This document shows, piece after piece, positions 35,332 to 47,675 of a stretch of DNA of 64,000 bases. The notes under the pieces were generated by a model. The model had not been told where the DNA came from. It ran no database searches and worked only from the letters and a program-made list of their open reading frames with translations. The first letter of the stretch is position 1. Every line of letters begins with the position of its first letter. The translations under genes and the position numbers were made by a program. Source of the stretch: Clavulina sp. PMI_390 (taxonomy: Eukaryota > Basidiomycota > Agaricomycetes > Cantharellales > Hydnaceae). The stretch lies in assembly GCA_015039315.1 (NCBI GenBank), contig WIDE01000019.1:74143-138142 (forward strand), in the 5' to 3' direction.

Positions 35332-35826
35332 TGTGTGCTGTGTTGATGGGTGACTGCAAGCTCTCCTGATGTGCGCGTCATAATTTCCTCCAGCTACTGC
35401 GATCGAAGGGCGAGGAAGTGGGAGATCTATGCATGAGCCCCCCTGTATCATTCGGCGATAGCCTGAAGCTATCTACTCTGCACAGGGCCACAAAAACTGG
35501 TAGCTGGCTAGAGAGAACCACGTTCTGACCTAGGTGTATCATTATTACATGGATTGCGCCATACTGTACTTTTGCTTAGTATTGTACATCTTATTTCGGG
35601 GTCTCGACAGAGAATATTATACGATTACTGTGCAATCAATCCCTCTACTTTTCCTCGACCGCAGAGTCTTCCGGCTAGTCCAATTGCCATTTGACTGACT
35701 TGAACTTTGTTCGCCCACGCCCTTTCGAAATAGCAACCTCTTCCGCTTCATCCGCACCTCGTTCCTTTCGCTCTCTAGCATCCAACTCGATCGTTTTATA
35801 CACCATCTCCACATTGTTACTCCCCT
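35332..35826. other. Intergenic
   Basis: 3' flank of the membrane protein gene and promoter of the PEX11-type gene. Nothing else seen. Confidence 0.4.
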
Positions 35827-37175
35827 ATGTCTAAGGCAAACCCGAACGTCGCGTTGAGAGCCTTGTTCGCGGTGGAGGATGCGTTCCTTGGCTCTGTTGG
35901 CAAAGCATTGCCGCCCTCGGACACTGTAGACCATGCTGTCCGATTCTTTGGGACATGGTCTGGCACCGAGTACGCTCTCTTGATCTTCTTGGTCCTTGAA
36001 GTAGCAGTAATCCTCATGAACCTTCTTTATCGACCACTCTCTCAACTATGACTAGTAAACTGATGATGGTACGTGCCAACTTGATTTTCGATACGTAAGG
36101 CAACAGGTTCTTCCAAGATTACTAACAATGTTGCACCACTATAGACCACCCAATATCTCGCCAAACTGGCTATCTTCTACCTCAATTGGCGGGCGGAACG
36201 CCTCTTCCGAATGGGCCTTCGTGCCAAGCCCACGTCTCCCAGCGTCGAGGGACTGTTCAAATTCGCTGGGACGTTGAGCCAAGCCAGGCGAGCGACTGGG
36301 CTGTGGGGTAAGTTATTCTATCTCATAATCAAACCCCCCGCTGTATTCATCTCTCCCCTCGTGATAGGTTTCCTTGGCATTATGAAGGGCCTGTCAGCTC
36401 TAGAACGTAACAAGCCCACCTCGCGGCTTCAACTTACCCTTCGCCGCCTTCAAGGAATCAGTATGCTGATCTTCTATCCCCTCGAATTCATGTCATTCTT
36501 CTCTGCTCCATGGGCTCCTGTACTTGCTCCCCGATGGATCTCTTTCCAGACAGGCAACAAGGCTGCTCTATGGAGTATCCGTGCGTGGCTTGTGTATGTT
36601 GCCGCTCAAGTTGCGCTGCTTCTCCAGGAGCAGCACGCTATTGCATCCAAAGAAGCCTCGGAATCTGAGAAATCGACCGCTGCCGAGGGTGAGGAGGCTC
36701 GCATTCAGCGAGAGAAGACTGCGAAGCGAAAGGAGCAGATCATGTACCAGCTTGTTGCGAATGTGTCGCGTCTCCCCGTGATTGTGCACTGGTGGGTGCT
36801 TTGCTTATAATTATCTCCCGATAATACTGCGAGCATTTCCTGAATGAGACTCACACATCTCGGCTACCTCTAGGTCTGTTGAGGGTGGCGTGTACCCATA
36901 CGAGGCAAGTCCTGTCTGGTCACTCTGCCGCGTGCTTGTGAACTCTACTGACTTGATCGATATGGCATTTCCCAACGCCTCCTTCATATCCCCTCGTAAC
37001 TCCGCTTACTCGGCCTCGCGGCGTTGTTCAATTTCTGTTGACATGCCACACCACGCCATACCGTGCTTTTTTCGTACTGCAGATCCTCACTACTGTGCTT
37101 TCCCTTATCTCTGCCCTCGCCGCATTCGGAGGTGGCTGGGAGAACACGCGCCTCCCGCCGCCAACCAGTCGTTGA
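35827..37175 (+). CDS. PEX11-family peroxisomal membrane protein
   Basis: Peroxisome-proliferation protein of the PEX11 family, 288 residues. Exons 35827-35969, 36056-36068, 36145-36307, 36368-36791, 36874-36904 and 37083-37175 sum to 289 codons. The second exon is 13 bases and supplies the KLMM of GTDKLMMTTQYLAK, the family's conserved start of the PEX11 domain. Then come LFKFAGTLSQARRATGLWG, a helical region (LQGISMLIFYPLEFMSFFS), an acidic/basic loop (ASESEKSTAAEGEEARIQRE) and C-terminal hydrophobic segments (VLSLISALAAFGGGW). The last intron starts GCAAGT (GC-AG), the only donor that keeps frame from VYPYE to ILTTVLS. Members elongate peroxisomes before fission. Confidence 0.85.
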
Positions 37176-37967
37176 TTCTCGTAAACGCTTCACTATTCGC
37201 GCACGACTCAGCCCAAGCCACCTTGCACACCCGCGTCTGTACTTCGATCCTCGCGATATGAAGTTGTGCTCGATGCCCCATTTTGGCAGGTGGAGTTACC
37301 CTTGGCTTCGTTAATCATCCCTTTGTGCCACTCCCTCTTTGAAAATAGACATCCAGATGACTGTGTGCTATCTGAGTATCTCACCGCATTTTTGACATCC
37401 TCGTCTTTCTCTCTCCGACCCTACCGGGGTTCTGGGGCATCCCTTACAGTATCATACCTTGTATCTTCAGTACAATGAGACTTATATATTGGTGTGTTTC
37501 TTTGGGGATTGGGGAGGACACGCGTCTCAGAGTTCGTTGCGAACGATGCAGTGAGCCATCAGGAATCAGAACACAATGCGGTGAATGAGATCATGATTCG
37601 CTACGAGTAGAGGAACAAAACGGAATATATGAGAAACGAAATCTACAACCAAAGTCCACGCCCAGACCCAAACCCAAAATGGATGAAGTGATGAGGAATA
37701 TCAGTTAGAGCCGGAGAAAAAGACGACATTGCGGGAACACAGAGGCGAATACGGGTGCGAAATAATATAAGGAGCGATTAGGAAGCTACGAACGCGTCTT
37801 GGGATAGTTGTGAATGCTAGTTAGATGCGAGGAACGAGTGAGGAAGCGCGACAAGCCGAGGAGGAGACGTGAGTGGGTGGCGAGAAGAGCTGGGGAGCTG
37901 ACAACATGTACAGGTATGGGAGTCGACGGAGAAGTAGAGATGTTTGTTTCGTGGTTGATGAGGGTGA
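37176..37967. other. Intergenic at the left border of the duplicated array
   Basis: Converging 3' flanks of the PEX11-type gene and acyltransferase A. No gene seen. Confidence 0.45.
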
Positions 37968-40900
37968 TCACAGCTTGGCAAGCACCATAGTTGCAGGCCG
38001 TGTACCAGCACCATGTCTCACGACCTTCACATTCTCCTTCTCCTGCTTGGGCAGGAGCGGCACTGCGTAATGGTCTGAGGACCATTCTGGTAGCCTAGTC
38101 CTACCACTCAGATCCAATCCTCGCGCCGCTTCCACGCCTGTTCCTGATCCTGGACCATCAAGCATAAAGTCCGCGACAACATCGCGCATCTCCTGGTACA
38201 GAGCTCGCATGCCTACACCACCTGCACCCTCACCATCGGGAAGAACGACGTCAAACTCTGGGAAGGCCTTTTCGTCCCACCCATAACCAACGCAGAGCGT
38301 CCCGCGGAAGGTGTACACGAACACGAGCGACCCGCCGTACGCTTTGCGTGTGCCGCAGCGGCACAGTGTAGGCGTGATGGTTGGGTAGAGGTGATATGAC
38401 CAAGTGGTATCAACAGAGCCCATGAGGGAGAGACCGAGGAGGGCTGCTGCAGGCGCAGCTTTGATGACTGGGGCTGGAGTTGGTGCAGGCTTGGGAGGTT
38501 GTGAAGAAGAAGAAGATGCTACAGGAGTGGAGGCGGCAGCAGGGGTAGGTGGGCCAGCAACCCAGCTAGGCCGAGGCACATACCCATCGTCCTCCATCGC
38601 GAACCGTACACTACGTGCGCCTCGCTCCTCACCCATGAGGACATTCCGAGAAATCATATGAGACGAGCTGACAGCTTCTGATGTCTGACGCTTCGCATCA
38701 CGCGCACGAGCCCAAAAGTCACTCATCGCCGCCGCGTCATGTCTTCGCTTTGCTCCATCGGGGAGCTGAACATTGAAGTAGCCCAGAGCGACGTAGACGG
38801 AATCAGATGGGAGGAGGCTCGTTCCGGCACTACCACCCGATGCTGCCCCAGAGCCAACAACAATGTCCTGTCGGCGCCACGCAGCCTGCGTTTGTGCAGA
38901 AGCGCGGAACGCCTCTGGTATGCGCGACTCATGTTCGTGATCTCCTACGAGCGGACGTAGGTTGGCTGCCGAGTACATCAGGGTAGGTCCACCACACTTT
39001 TCCGCCCAAGCCTTCATCGCATTGAACCCAGCATCCGTCGTTGCTGTCTTTTGCTGGTCCCCAGACTGGATCGCACGGCGGGCGCGATCTAGCATGCGGA
39101 GCCATGCAACATTTGCCACAGCAAACATAGCATTCTGCACGCTCACGCCCTCAGCTTTGCATCGGCGGAGAATGCGACGCGTCTCGTCGGGTGGGAAGAC
39201 AAGGTCGCGGGTAACGTTGTGGCGATTGGGCGTTATTGGCTGGGCCTGGACCCGCTCGCGTGTGGATAGCTGGTTGCGGAAGTCATCATGGTCGGAGGAG
39301 GACGGGGCAGCAGTAGACGAGTGGGAGAGAGGGTTGGCTGGTGATTGACGGAGAAGTGCATGACCCCCCTTCACAAAGGCAAGATAAAGCACAAAAGCCA
39401 AGCGATATTAGAATCGTTTATTTCTCAAGAATAGAAAGGAAAATAGTCTCACCTCGTACTTAGCCTGATCCTGCTCGAAATCATTGATAGCTGCTTTGCG
39501 ATCCGTAAACGGAGGCAGACGTGCCTCAAATGACGCAGGCATGAATGCGAATCCGTTCCATTCGCCCTTTCGGGTTTGGCGCAACGGGCTAGCAGGGCCG
39601 TACCGCAAGGCCCATTCTGCTCGAAGCAGGGCACGGAGCTGAGCCTCGGTACGAGGGACGTGCGAAGCGGGGTCGATCGGGCGTTTAGCCGCCGCTGCCT
39701 GATTGTGACGGCGCAAGGACGGCGACGAAGTCGAGGGAACGGCGGATGAGGCGCCGATGAGCTGCAGGAGTTCGTCGTAGATGGTGAATGTTGCTAAACC
39801 ATCAATAGCACAGTGCAAGAGGGCAACATGCATAATGTATTGCTCGCGTTTGATGCCAGAAGCACGGGTGCGGCTTTGACTCGGATGACTCTGGCGGTTG
39901 CTCGCGGAAGTCGCGGCAGAAGCAGTGATAGCCTCATCTTGACCCTGAGTGTCAGACTTGACGACGGTGAGCACGACCACCTTCTCTGCACTCAAAATCC
40001 TAGGACCATTGTAGAAATCCCACAAAAGATCCTCGCTCTTCATCTTGTCATTCTCCGTCACTCGGGCATCGAGAGTACTCCATGATTGTTCCAGAGCGGC
40101 CTCTGGTGAGCTCGGCGGGTCCAGAACGAATGCGGCCGAGCAATAGTACGCATCAAGCTCGGCCTTTTTAGCGGAAGAAAACGGCGATGATGATTTTGAT
40201 AATGGGTTTGAGGAGAGCGGTGGTTGGGGGCTGAGGTGGGAGATGCGGGAGCCGATTAAGGGATGTCGGAGCCGAAGGATTGACCACGCAAGAAGAAGGC
40301 GAGAGGGTGTCATGAGCTCGGGAGGAGCCCAAATCTCATAGGAGACTGCGTAGGAGAAGGTCGAGTCCATGAAGGAGGCGAATCAGAAGGCGCAGCAGGT
40401 GGCCGGCGCGTGTGGTGAATGACGAGGACGAGGAAACGGTGGTGTGGCGTTGTGTGCGAAAATCAATCGTCCCGGATGAAGCCAAGAAATTGTTGTCAAG
40501 ACAGCAACGAACCCACGAAAGGGAGGTGGAGCGGGTCCAATACACAATCAAGGTACGCGAATGGAAAGAGATCCAGATCGCACCGTCGATGGTCACCAAC
40601 AAGGGTCAAAATTCCAGAGGACGAGCACCATGTCGGTCCGAGAGTGGGAGCACGTCATTGAGCAACGAGAGCGAGCAACACAACAAGGTTAGAGTCACGC
40701 AAGGTTAGTGATGACAGCGGAAGAAAGTCTGTTAGCGAGCCACAATATTGCTATTCGGGTCAGGGATCAAAAATGCTCACGGCACATATCGTTGGCACCA
40801 TAGGCGCGACCGGGCAGATAGTATGACCTGGCAGCGAGGAAGAGGGAGTTTAGAGAGGGACAATGGAAGTGATGAGCGGACGTACAGCTCATTAGGGCTC

Positions 40901-41067
40901 AGCAACCGTTGGAGACGGGGAAGGGGGGCAAGGGCGGCGTTTTTGGTGCTGCTGCCAGGCTGATCTTGCTCCGAAGAACGAGGGAGGGACGTCTCCTTGA
41001 GGGGAGTATCGAAGGCACGAGGCAGAGGGTCATGGTAGTGGTCGTTTGAGGGAGGGGTCGGCGACAT
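37968..41067 (-). CDS. CAT/condensation-superfamily acyltransferase, copy A
   Basis: CoA-dependent acyltransferase-like enzyme, 840 residues. Exons 41067-40886, 40827-40781, 40345-39453 and 39368-37968 sum to 841 codons. Start MSPTPPSNDHYHD. The N-terminal domain has LLSPNELSYYLPGRAYGAND and LLAWSILRLRHPLIGSRISH. The active-site motif HCAIDG (HxxxDG) is at about 254-259. The second half has GVSVQNAMFAVANVAWLRML, CGGPTLMYSAANLRPLVG, a Ser/Pro/Ala-rich linker (about 640-680) and GYGWDEKAFPEFD at about 735, in the place of the DFGWG motif. No signal peptide or membrane helix, so cytosolic. At 840 residues it is far longer than typical 450-500-residue members. Divergent from transporter T1 across 3.7 kb. 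Acyl donor and acceptor are unknown. Confidence 0.88.
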
Positions 41068-44000
41068 AGCTCTCTTGATAACGGAGCTTGGTGTTACTGA
41101 GTGATCAAACGACACTCAGTGGTGACGTAGAGGGGAAAGGAGAGAGGGGGAAGAGGCCAAGAAAAAGAGAGAGAGAATAGGAAAAGAACGACTGGATAAG
41201 AAGATGACTTCTTATAAGGAAAGAGTATAAACGGACAGAAGGAGAAGGTCAAAGTGGAAAGGAAAGCAACACAACCACATCCGACTTGGCTGCTCCCCAC
41301 GCGACTAATTAATTCGATCTCTGGCCATTCATTCACTTGACACCTGCATCACCAATTGACTCATGATGCCAGTCCGTCGTCCAGCGCTTTGAAATACCCT
41401 TGTCGCGTGGTTTAGCCTTAGATCCCTAATTGTGCCGTCGCAAGAACGCTCAGGAGAAAAGGTTCAACTCTCCCGAATTTTCTCTCAGAACAGCTCAGCC
41501 GAATTTGATCGTCATATATCTCGGAATCTCTCACCCGTATGGGCACGTATCTGATTCAATACTGCCGCCTCACAAAAAAACCGCCGTGTGGTTTTTTATA
41601 GCCTGCACACCCCTCCAACGTTTGTGTGCGTTTCCAGGCACCCCGTTTGCATGCTATGGCACACAATACGGGCGATACACCCACTCTGTTGGGCCAAGCG
41701 AGGTTTGGCCGAGCCGGAAGGGGATGTCAGAATCGAGAGATTAACGCTCAAAAAGCGAATTGATCGATGCAGAGCAATGCACATGCGCCCAATCAACAAT
41801 GTCATCAGCGCCACTTATCAGTCCATATGGAAGCTGAGCATTTCTCTGGTGGCTCAAAACCCTATAAGAATCTCTGGTAAAGAAGGGGTGGCTTGCATGT
41901 CCCAGGCAAGATGAATCCTTCCTCACCAACCCCGAGTTCGGTTTCTAACGAGAGCGTAACGTTACCGCAAATCCTCGTCGCTCGTCATAGCGCATAGTTG
42001 CGACTCCCGTTCGCGCTTGCTCGCAACCCTGGCCCGTCTAAGGCGGGTCATTGCACCTTATTTTTATCACGCTCCTACATCCGTGCCAGACTGGAAACGC
42101 CCGTTCCCGGTATATGTCCGTTGAGCTTGATCTTCAGCACAGCAATCCCACCACTAAACAATGAAAGGGGAAGGAAATTCCAAATAAGAGAGCAAGCGAG
42201 ACGCATCGGTCAGTCCAGCCGAAGGGAGGAGGCTTTGTAATGGGCTGGGTAATCTTATTTTTAGACAGCGAATTTGACCTCGCCATTATCCTTGAGCTGC
42301 AAATCAAATCAGCTACTGTTCTCGCCGATCAGGACCAGAAATCCTTGCCAAGCAGAACAGCCGCTCATTCGAGATTTTGGAAGGCGGTTATGCCAGTTCA
42401 GGAAAGATGAGTAACCTACTCAGAACAATGCAGTAGGAGGAGTAGTATCCTGCGATATATTCACGACGGGAGAACTGCGGTGCGCCAGCCCTGTTGGTTG
42501 TGCAATGTAGCAGCGGCTAGATCCTTTCGACAACCAGAGCCTGTGGGGGATGACATCAAGCGCTGTAATTGACGGTTGACAGGCAGGAGTCATCCCTCGG
42601 CCTCGAGTGCTCCACAGCTGCTAAGTTACGCTTCGGGAAGGCAGGGAACAACTGCGATCGTCTCCTGGAGCATCTATCTGGATTTATGCATCCATGCAGA
42701 TTCGCAGCATAATGCTTGCTTTTTCGATCAATGTGGGCGCAGAACTGCTTCTCAATAGGCGAGGTTTACTCCGAGATTCCTGATAGACGCCGGGAAGATT
42801 CGGCGAGCGAGGTTCCTGCCTATCAGGACTCATTCGCCAAGTACCATAGACGAGAAGGGCATGTAAGAGGCGTGGGACCAGATGAGCGGGCATATCAAAG
42901 CCATTGGGAATTCCGAGCTGCACGAGATCATTCTATTGGAATTTGACGCCTAAAGACAAGTTGTTGTTATGGGTCTGAACCATGTATGCATGCCCTTGCT
43001 TGGCCGGCGTTCCTCGAATGCGCATTCAGCCTGAGCGCTAGAAGTCAAATTGTATCATATAGTCACTAGCCTCCCAGCGCTAAAAGAAAAGTGTTTATAT
43101 AGATAGGATAAGATCTCGCAAAAAAAGCCCGTAAACATTGCTGACAAGCTTATCATGAAGCGTCTAGATATTGCTCCACAAGGACTTGGGGGGAAGCGAA
43201 GAAAATCATTTCAAACGAGCCACTGTCAGGGTGCCACCGTAGCGCCGCCGATCGATCAGGGATGCGGAGGTGGCCCAGATTCGATAAAAATCCGTGGGAA
43301 ATGTCCTGAATACTCATGGGTTGATGACGCAAGGGTGCGCTGGTGAGGCTTGACAACGTCCTCCTTCCTTTGCATGTGGATTGCTCGCGATAGTCGCCGA
43401 GGATTTTTCGCTGTTCGGTTGGTCGATGGGTACGTGGACGATTAGAGTGAGTGAGTGGCTTGAGTGAGATGGCGTTGAGTGAGCATGCGGAGTGGCGTGT
43501 TGGGGGATTCAGATGTCAATGGCGTCGTGCTGGTCAGGAACGCAGTGAGGCTGGTGGTGGTGGCTGGCGGTGACAGCGAAGACGAAGAGTTGTTCGTGGG
43601 GGATGCATGGTCCTGACGATCGGAAATGATGCTCGGGAGACGCAGAGACTATCAATCACTTGGCGAGATACTATGAGAAAAGAGTGGCTCCAGTGTGCTA
43701 ATCGGAAAGTAGGATAAGGAGGATTTGTCTGGTCACTAAAAGCGAGTGCGGCGGGAAAGCTAGGGGTAGTTTATGATATCGTTTCTGTGTCAAATTTATG
43801 AGATTTGCTCTGTTGCATACACCCCACAGGCCGTATCACACCACGAGGGGGTCTTTACGTCTTCGCCCTCGGAGGACTAATACCGACTGTAAAAATGAGG
43901 GATAGTGAGGATATGGTGTGTGCGAGGTGGTTGCAACGTCAGCTCTAGATAATTGAAGAAGTAATTAAAGTGTAGCCGAGTACAGAAAGGATGGATTCAT

Positions 44001-44749
44001 GGGAAGGGAAGGGGCTCGGGACAGTTGGTTGGCGCACAGACAGGTGGTTTGGGCGTTTGACAGGCGTGACAGATCTGAATGTCAAGTCACGCGGATCACA
44101 CTCGGCAACCTCGGGTGAATCTGGACCATACTCAGTTTTTGGATGATGGGCCTTGAAAACCCATACAGTCAGGGTCTCATTCACGTCAAACGCCCAGTTA
44201 CCATTTGGATAACACGTGTAGATGAGACCCTAATTCAATACCTAATTGCACATCGCCCGTATTCCTATTCTCTCTTTTACTCAATCTCCCTCTCGCCCTT
44301 GACTTTCCCCCCTTCCCATCGAACGAGTGTGTTATCTCTCTCGATCACTCGACCACCTAGGGAGAGGACGTCTTAACTGAGAAGTAGTAAGACAGTTCAA
44401 CCAAGATCAAGATAGTATTGGCATCCAGAACCCTCTTATTCTCACCCACCCTCGACTTCGAGACACGACCCTGAGACAACGAGAGACACTACTACACGCG
44501 GCTACAACACAGTGGATTCCGTGGCTTCAAGCTCAAGGATCAACTGCCGCCCCCCACCTTTCGTGATAGCCTCTACCCTGTAAGGCAACCCGCATCTCTC
44601 CCATCGTCAGGGCGCCGCGACCACCGCCCGGACGTAACTGGACGTACTTTGCTCATACCTCATCTCTCACCTCCCCCTTAGGTCTGGCAGTTAGCACCAC
44701 CCTCGATTCCTGAATCCTCCTCGATCCACCCCCCCATCATTCACGAATC
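41068..44749. other. Long intergenic spacer (3.7 kb) between acyltransferase A and T1
   Basis: The largest gene-free stretch in the window. The first 300 bases are purine-rich on plus (pyrimidine-rich leader of copy A). Bases 44250-44749 are C/T-rich and probably the 5' leader and promoter of T1. Between them, frames are short and unlike known proteins; a minus-strand frame at 43153-43356 is the best-looking but I cannot assign it. Confidence 0.5.
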
Positions 44750-46982
44750 ATGCCTGCCCCCAGTCGCGTCTATGCCGAAGAGCGCCCACCGTCCCGCCTG
44801 AAGGTTGCGAGCGTCGTGGTCTTCTACATGGTCTCTGCCCTCGTCGTAAGTGCCCGTAACCCGACCCACCCGACCTTCCTCATCCCATAACTCATCCTTA
44901 CTCTTCTGATAACCTAGATGGTCTTTGTGAACAAGGCCGTGCTCAACTCGACGCCCGAACTCCCGTTCACTTTCCTCGTGAGCATCGATCCAATTCTCCT
45001 CCGTTCGATTTGCATAACTGCTCGTATGCACCCCTGTCTAACATCCAATCATCCTAGTTTATTCAACTGGCCATCGCTGTGGTGCTCCTGCACGCTCTAG
45101 CATGGATTGTGCCCAAGGACAGTTCGTTCAAACCACTGGTCGCCCTTCCCGAGGTCACCGCTGAGACAGCGTACAAGCTCCTCCCCACCGTGAGCGTTGG
45201 GATCATTGCACTGGGTAGGTTGTTTCATTGCTTCGATTGCTTCTCTGTCCTGTCGAGCATGAAATATGAATGGAGCGTCGAGATTGACTTTTGCCTCTTC
45301 CTTCCCTTGCTCGCCTCCCCGCTCCGCCAAATACGCACACCCGCCTTCAAATCTGAAATGACTCACTACACCCTCGACTTATCTATCCATCCACAACACA
45401 CTTTTACATTGGCCAACACATGATTACCTCCCAACTCAGTCTTCAACACGCTCTGCCTGCGCAACGTGGATGCATCTTTCTTCCAAATCGCTCGCGGTCT
45501 CTTGCTCCCATGCACAATCCTCATCACCGCTCTCAACACGCGCCTCGCCCCACGCGCTCCCGTCCTGCGGGCTGCCGCACTCGTCACCGCCGGGTTCTTC
45601 ATCGGCATCTCCCCACAGTCGTTCTTCAAGTCATCCGAGCTCCCTGCCTCGGGCGAGATCATCGGGAGCTCTGATGCTATGGGCAGCGCTGTGACGGAGA
45701 CTGGGCTGAAGGGCCTCGGAATGCAGGCGGCCAAGGTCCTAGGGTTGGACAGCACGATGAACATGGATCGCGATAAGCTCCTTGCGCTGCTATATGGGAC
45801 GCTCAGCGCGCTCATGACGGCAATGCATGCTGTCATGGTCAAGAACGCTGTCAAGATCGTCGAAGGGAGCGTGATGAAGCTGACCTACTGGACCAACTTA
45901 CTAAGCGCGACGTTCTTGGTATGTTTTGTTCGCTCGCATTTGTCCTCCAACCTAGATTTGCTAACGTTCTTGCCGCTCACCAGCTCCCCTGCATCCTGCT
46001 CAATGGCGAACTATCACTGTTTGTTGCCAAGATTATTTTTGGCCAGCATATCTCCACCACCACTCCTCCGCCCATTTATGCGTACGATGCCTCGGTTGAG
46101 CGAAGCACGTTCCTCATCGGCTGCCTCGTCACGGGCTTCTTTGGCTTCCTCCTTGGCATGGCGGGTCTCCTCAGCATCAAGGTGACGTCCCCCGTGACGC
46201 ACATGGTTAGTTCTGCTGCGCGCAGCGTGCTCCAGACCATCCTTGGGGTGTGGTTCTTTGGAGAGATCGTCACCGGTCGCAGAGCAGGGAGCATCACGGT
46301 CATCACGCTCGGTGCGCTGTACTACACATGGGTTCAGAGCTCACACGCGCCACCCCCACCTGCTTCTACAACAGCCTCTACCTCCACTCCAGCCAGGAAG
46401 GAGGAGCTCAGTGCCCATGAACGTGAGAAAATCGAAGAGGAATATAAAGCTGACCTGCGCACGAATCCAGGATCCTCGTCCCGGACTCGTGGAAATCCTT
46501 ATTCTCTTTCTACCCTTCTTCCATTGCACTCGCCTTCTCTTGCCAACTTCTCGCAGTCTCCAGCCAGGTTCACGTTCCCCTTCGGCTTTGGCAGGAGCAA
46601 CGGCAGCACGAGCCCTCCTGCCTCGCCAAGTGCACATTTGGCGAATGGGAGACACGGCAGATTGGGGAGCATCGTCGAAGAGCACCACCGATATGGGCCT
46701 GCGGGAACAGATGGGGAGGAAGATGAACTTATTGCAGGGGCTTCGGGCTCGTCGCGATCATCGACTCCTCCGCCCGTCACACCCGGCGGTACTCGTGTCC
46801 AATACGCATATCGCCATGATGGGTATGCTGGAGAGGTGAATGAGAAGGACGAGGAAGAGATTTCGCTCCTCCCTGAGGACGATCAGGAACGCGAGAGGGA
46901 GAGGGAGCGGGTGAGGCGCCCGAACCGCCATGTGCGCGCGACGAGCGACGCCATCATTGTCTCGGCCCAGGCAGGCGTCTGA
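44750..46982 (+). CDS. GDP-fucose-type nucleotide-sugar transporter (SLC35C1-like), T1
   Basis: Golgi/ER drug-metabolite superfamily transporter, 596 residues. Exons 44750-44845, 44918-44977, 45058-45214, 45440-45918 and 45984-46982 sum to 597 codons. About ten membrane helices. SLC35C1-like landmarks are VFVNKAVLNS, VFNTLCLRNVDASFFQIARG, LPCTILITALNTRLAP and the C-terminal IKVTSPVTHMVSSAARSVLQ, where human SLC35C1 has a similar KFTSPLTHNVSG segment. After the last helix (LGALYYTWVQ) comes a tail of over 220 residues, Ser/Pro-rich, ending in acidic and ERERERER-type repeats; human SLC35C1 has only about 30 residues there. Substrate is inferred as a GDP-sugar but not proven. Two more copies, one cut by a gap and one by the window end, lie in the same array. 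Confidence 0.85.
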
Positions 46983-47675
46983 GCTTGAGTGTAACAGAAA
47001 ACTAGTAATGACTGGCCAGCCATGAGGCCGCTTTGTTGGATGAACAAGTGACGCTCAGGGCTTGATGATTCAGATAATGAACCTTGCATTGACGGTATCG
47101 CACATTGACTCATTTTTCCCCTTTCTTTCCTCTCGCATCTTGGTATATTTTTGTCTCACTCCTGACGATCCTCTCATTAGTACTGCATCACCTCCACCTG
47201 TACATTATTCTCCAGACTTCTGATCAATCATACTTCACCGTGTTTGCCTGGCGTGTGTACAATTAATCTCATAGTGCAAGCTAACGAAATGCTGCAAAAC
47301 AAGACTGGCCAAGATAAACAGTATGAGTGGTCAAGTGAACTCGCCGCCGATAACCAAAACTGTATCAAAGTGCTGTGCGACAGTCGGCCACGATGGTCAG
47401 GATGAGCCAATCCGCCGCCAGCAAAGTGAATTGCGGATTTGCCCTGGTGTCTCGAGGGCGGGTGGAGCTCGTCCCCGCTCAGTCTTCGTCATTTCCATTC
47501 CCTATCGTCGCTGTATAAGAAGTGGAGTGCCCGCACCACCCCCCTTCCATAGTTCTCTCTCTCTCTCTAAGTCTCTCTTTCTTTTGTTGGCCCCCTGCCC
47601 GCCTACTCTCTTTGCTCTCAACAGCCTCCTCACCTTGTCCTTCATTGAGCGCTCTAGTTACAAATACTGACAGCT
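46983..47675. other. Intergenic, T1 3' flank and acyltransferase B promoter
   Basis: The first 120 bases resemble the sequence after the second transporter tail (from 48970), including AATGAACCTTGCATT. TATAAGA at 47514-47520 is a plausible TATA box for copy B. A CT repeat lies at about 47554-47568. Confidence 0.55.
47554..47568 (+). repeat. CT dinucleotide repeat in leader of acyltransferase B
   Basis: About seven CT units within a wider pyrimidine-rich tract before the ATG at 47676. The other copies have similar pyrimidine-rich leaders, typical of fungal core promoters. Confidence 0.6.
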
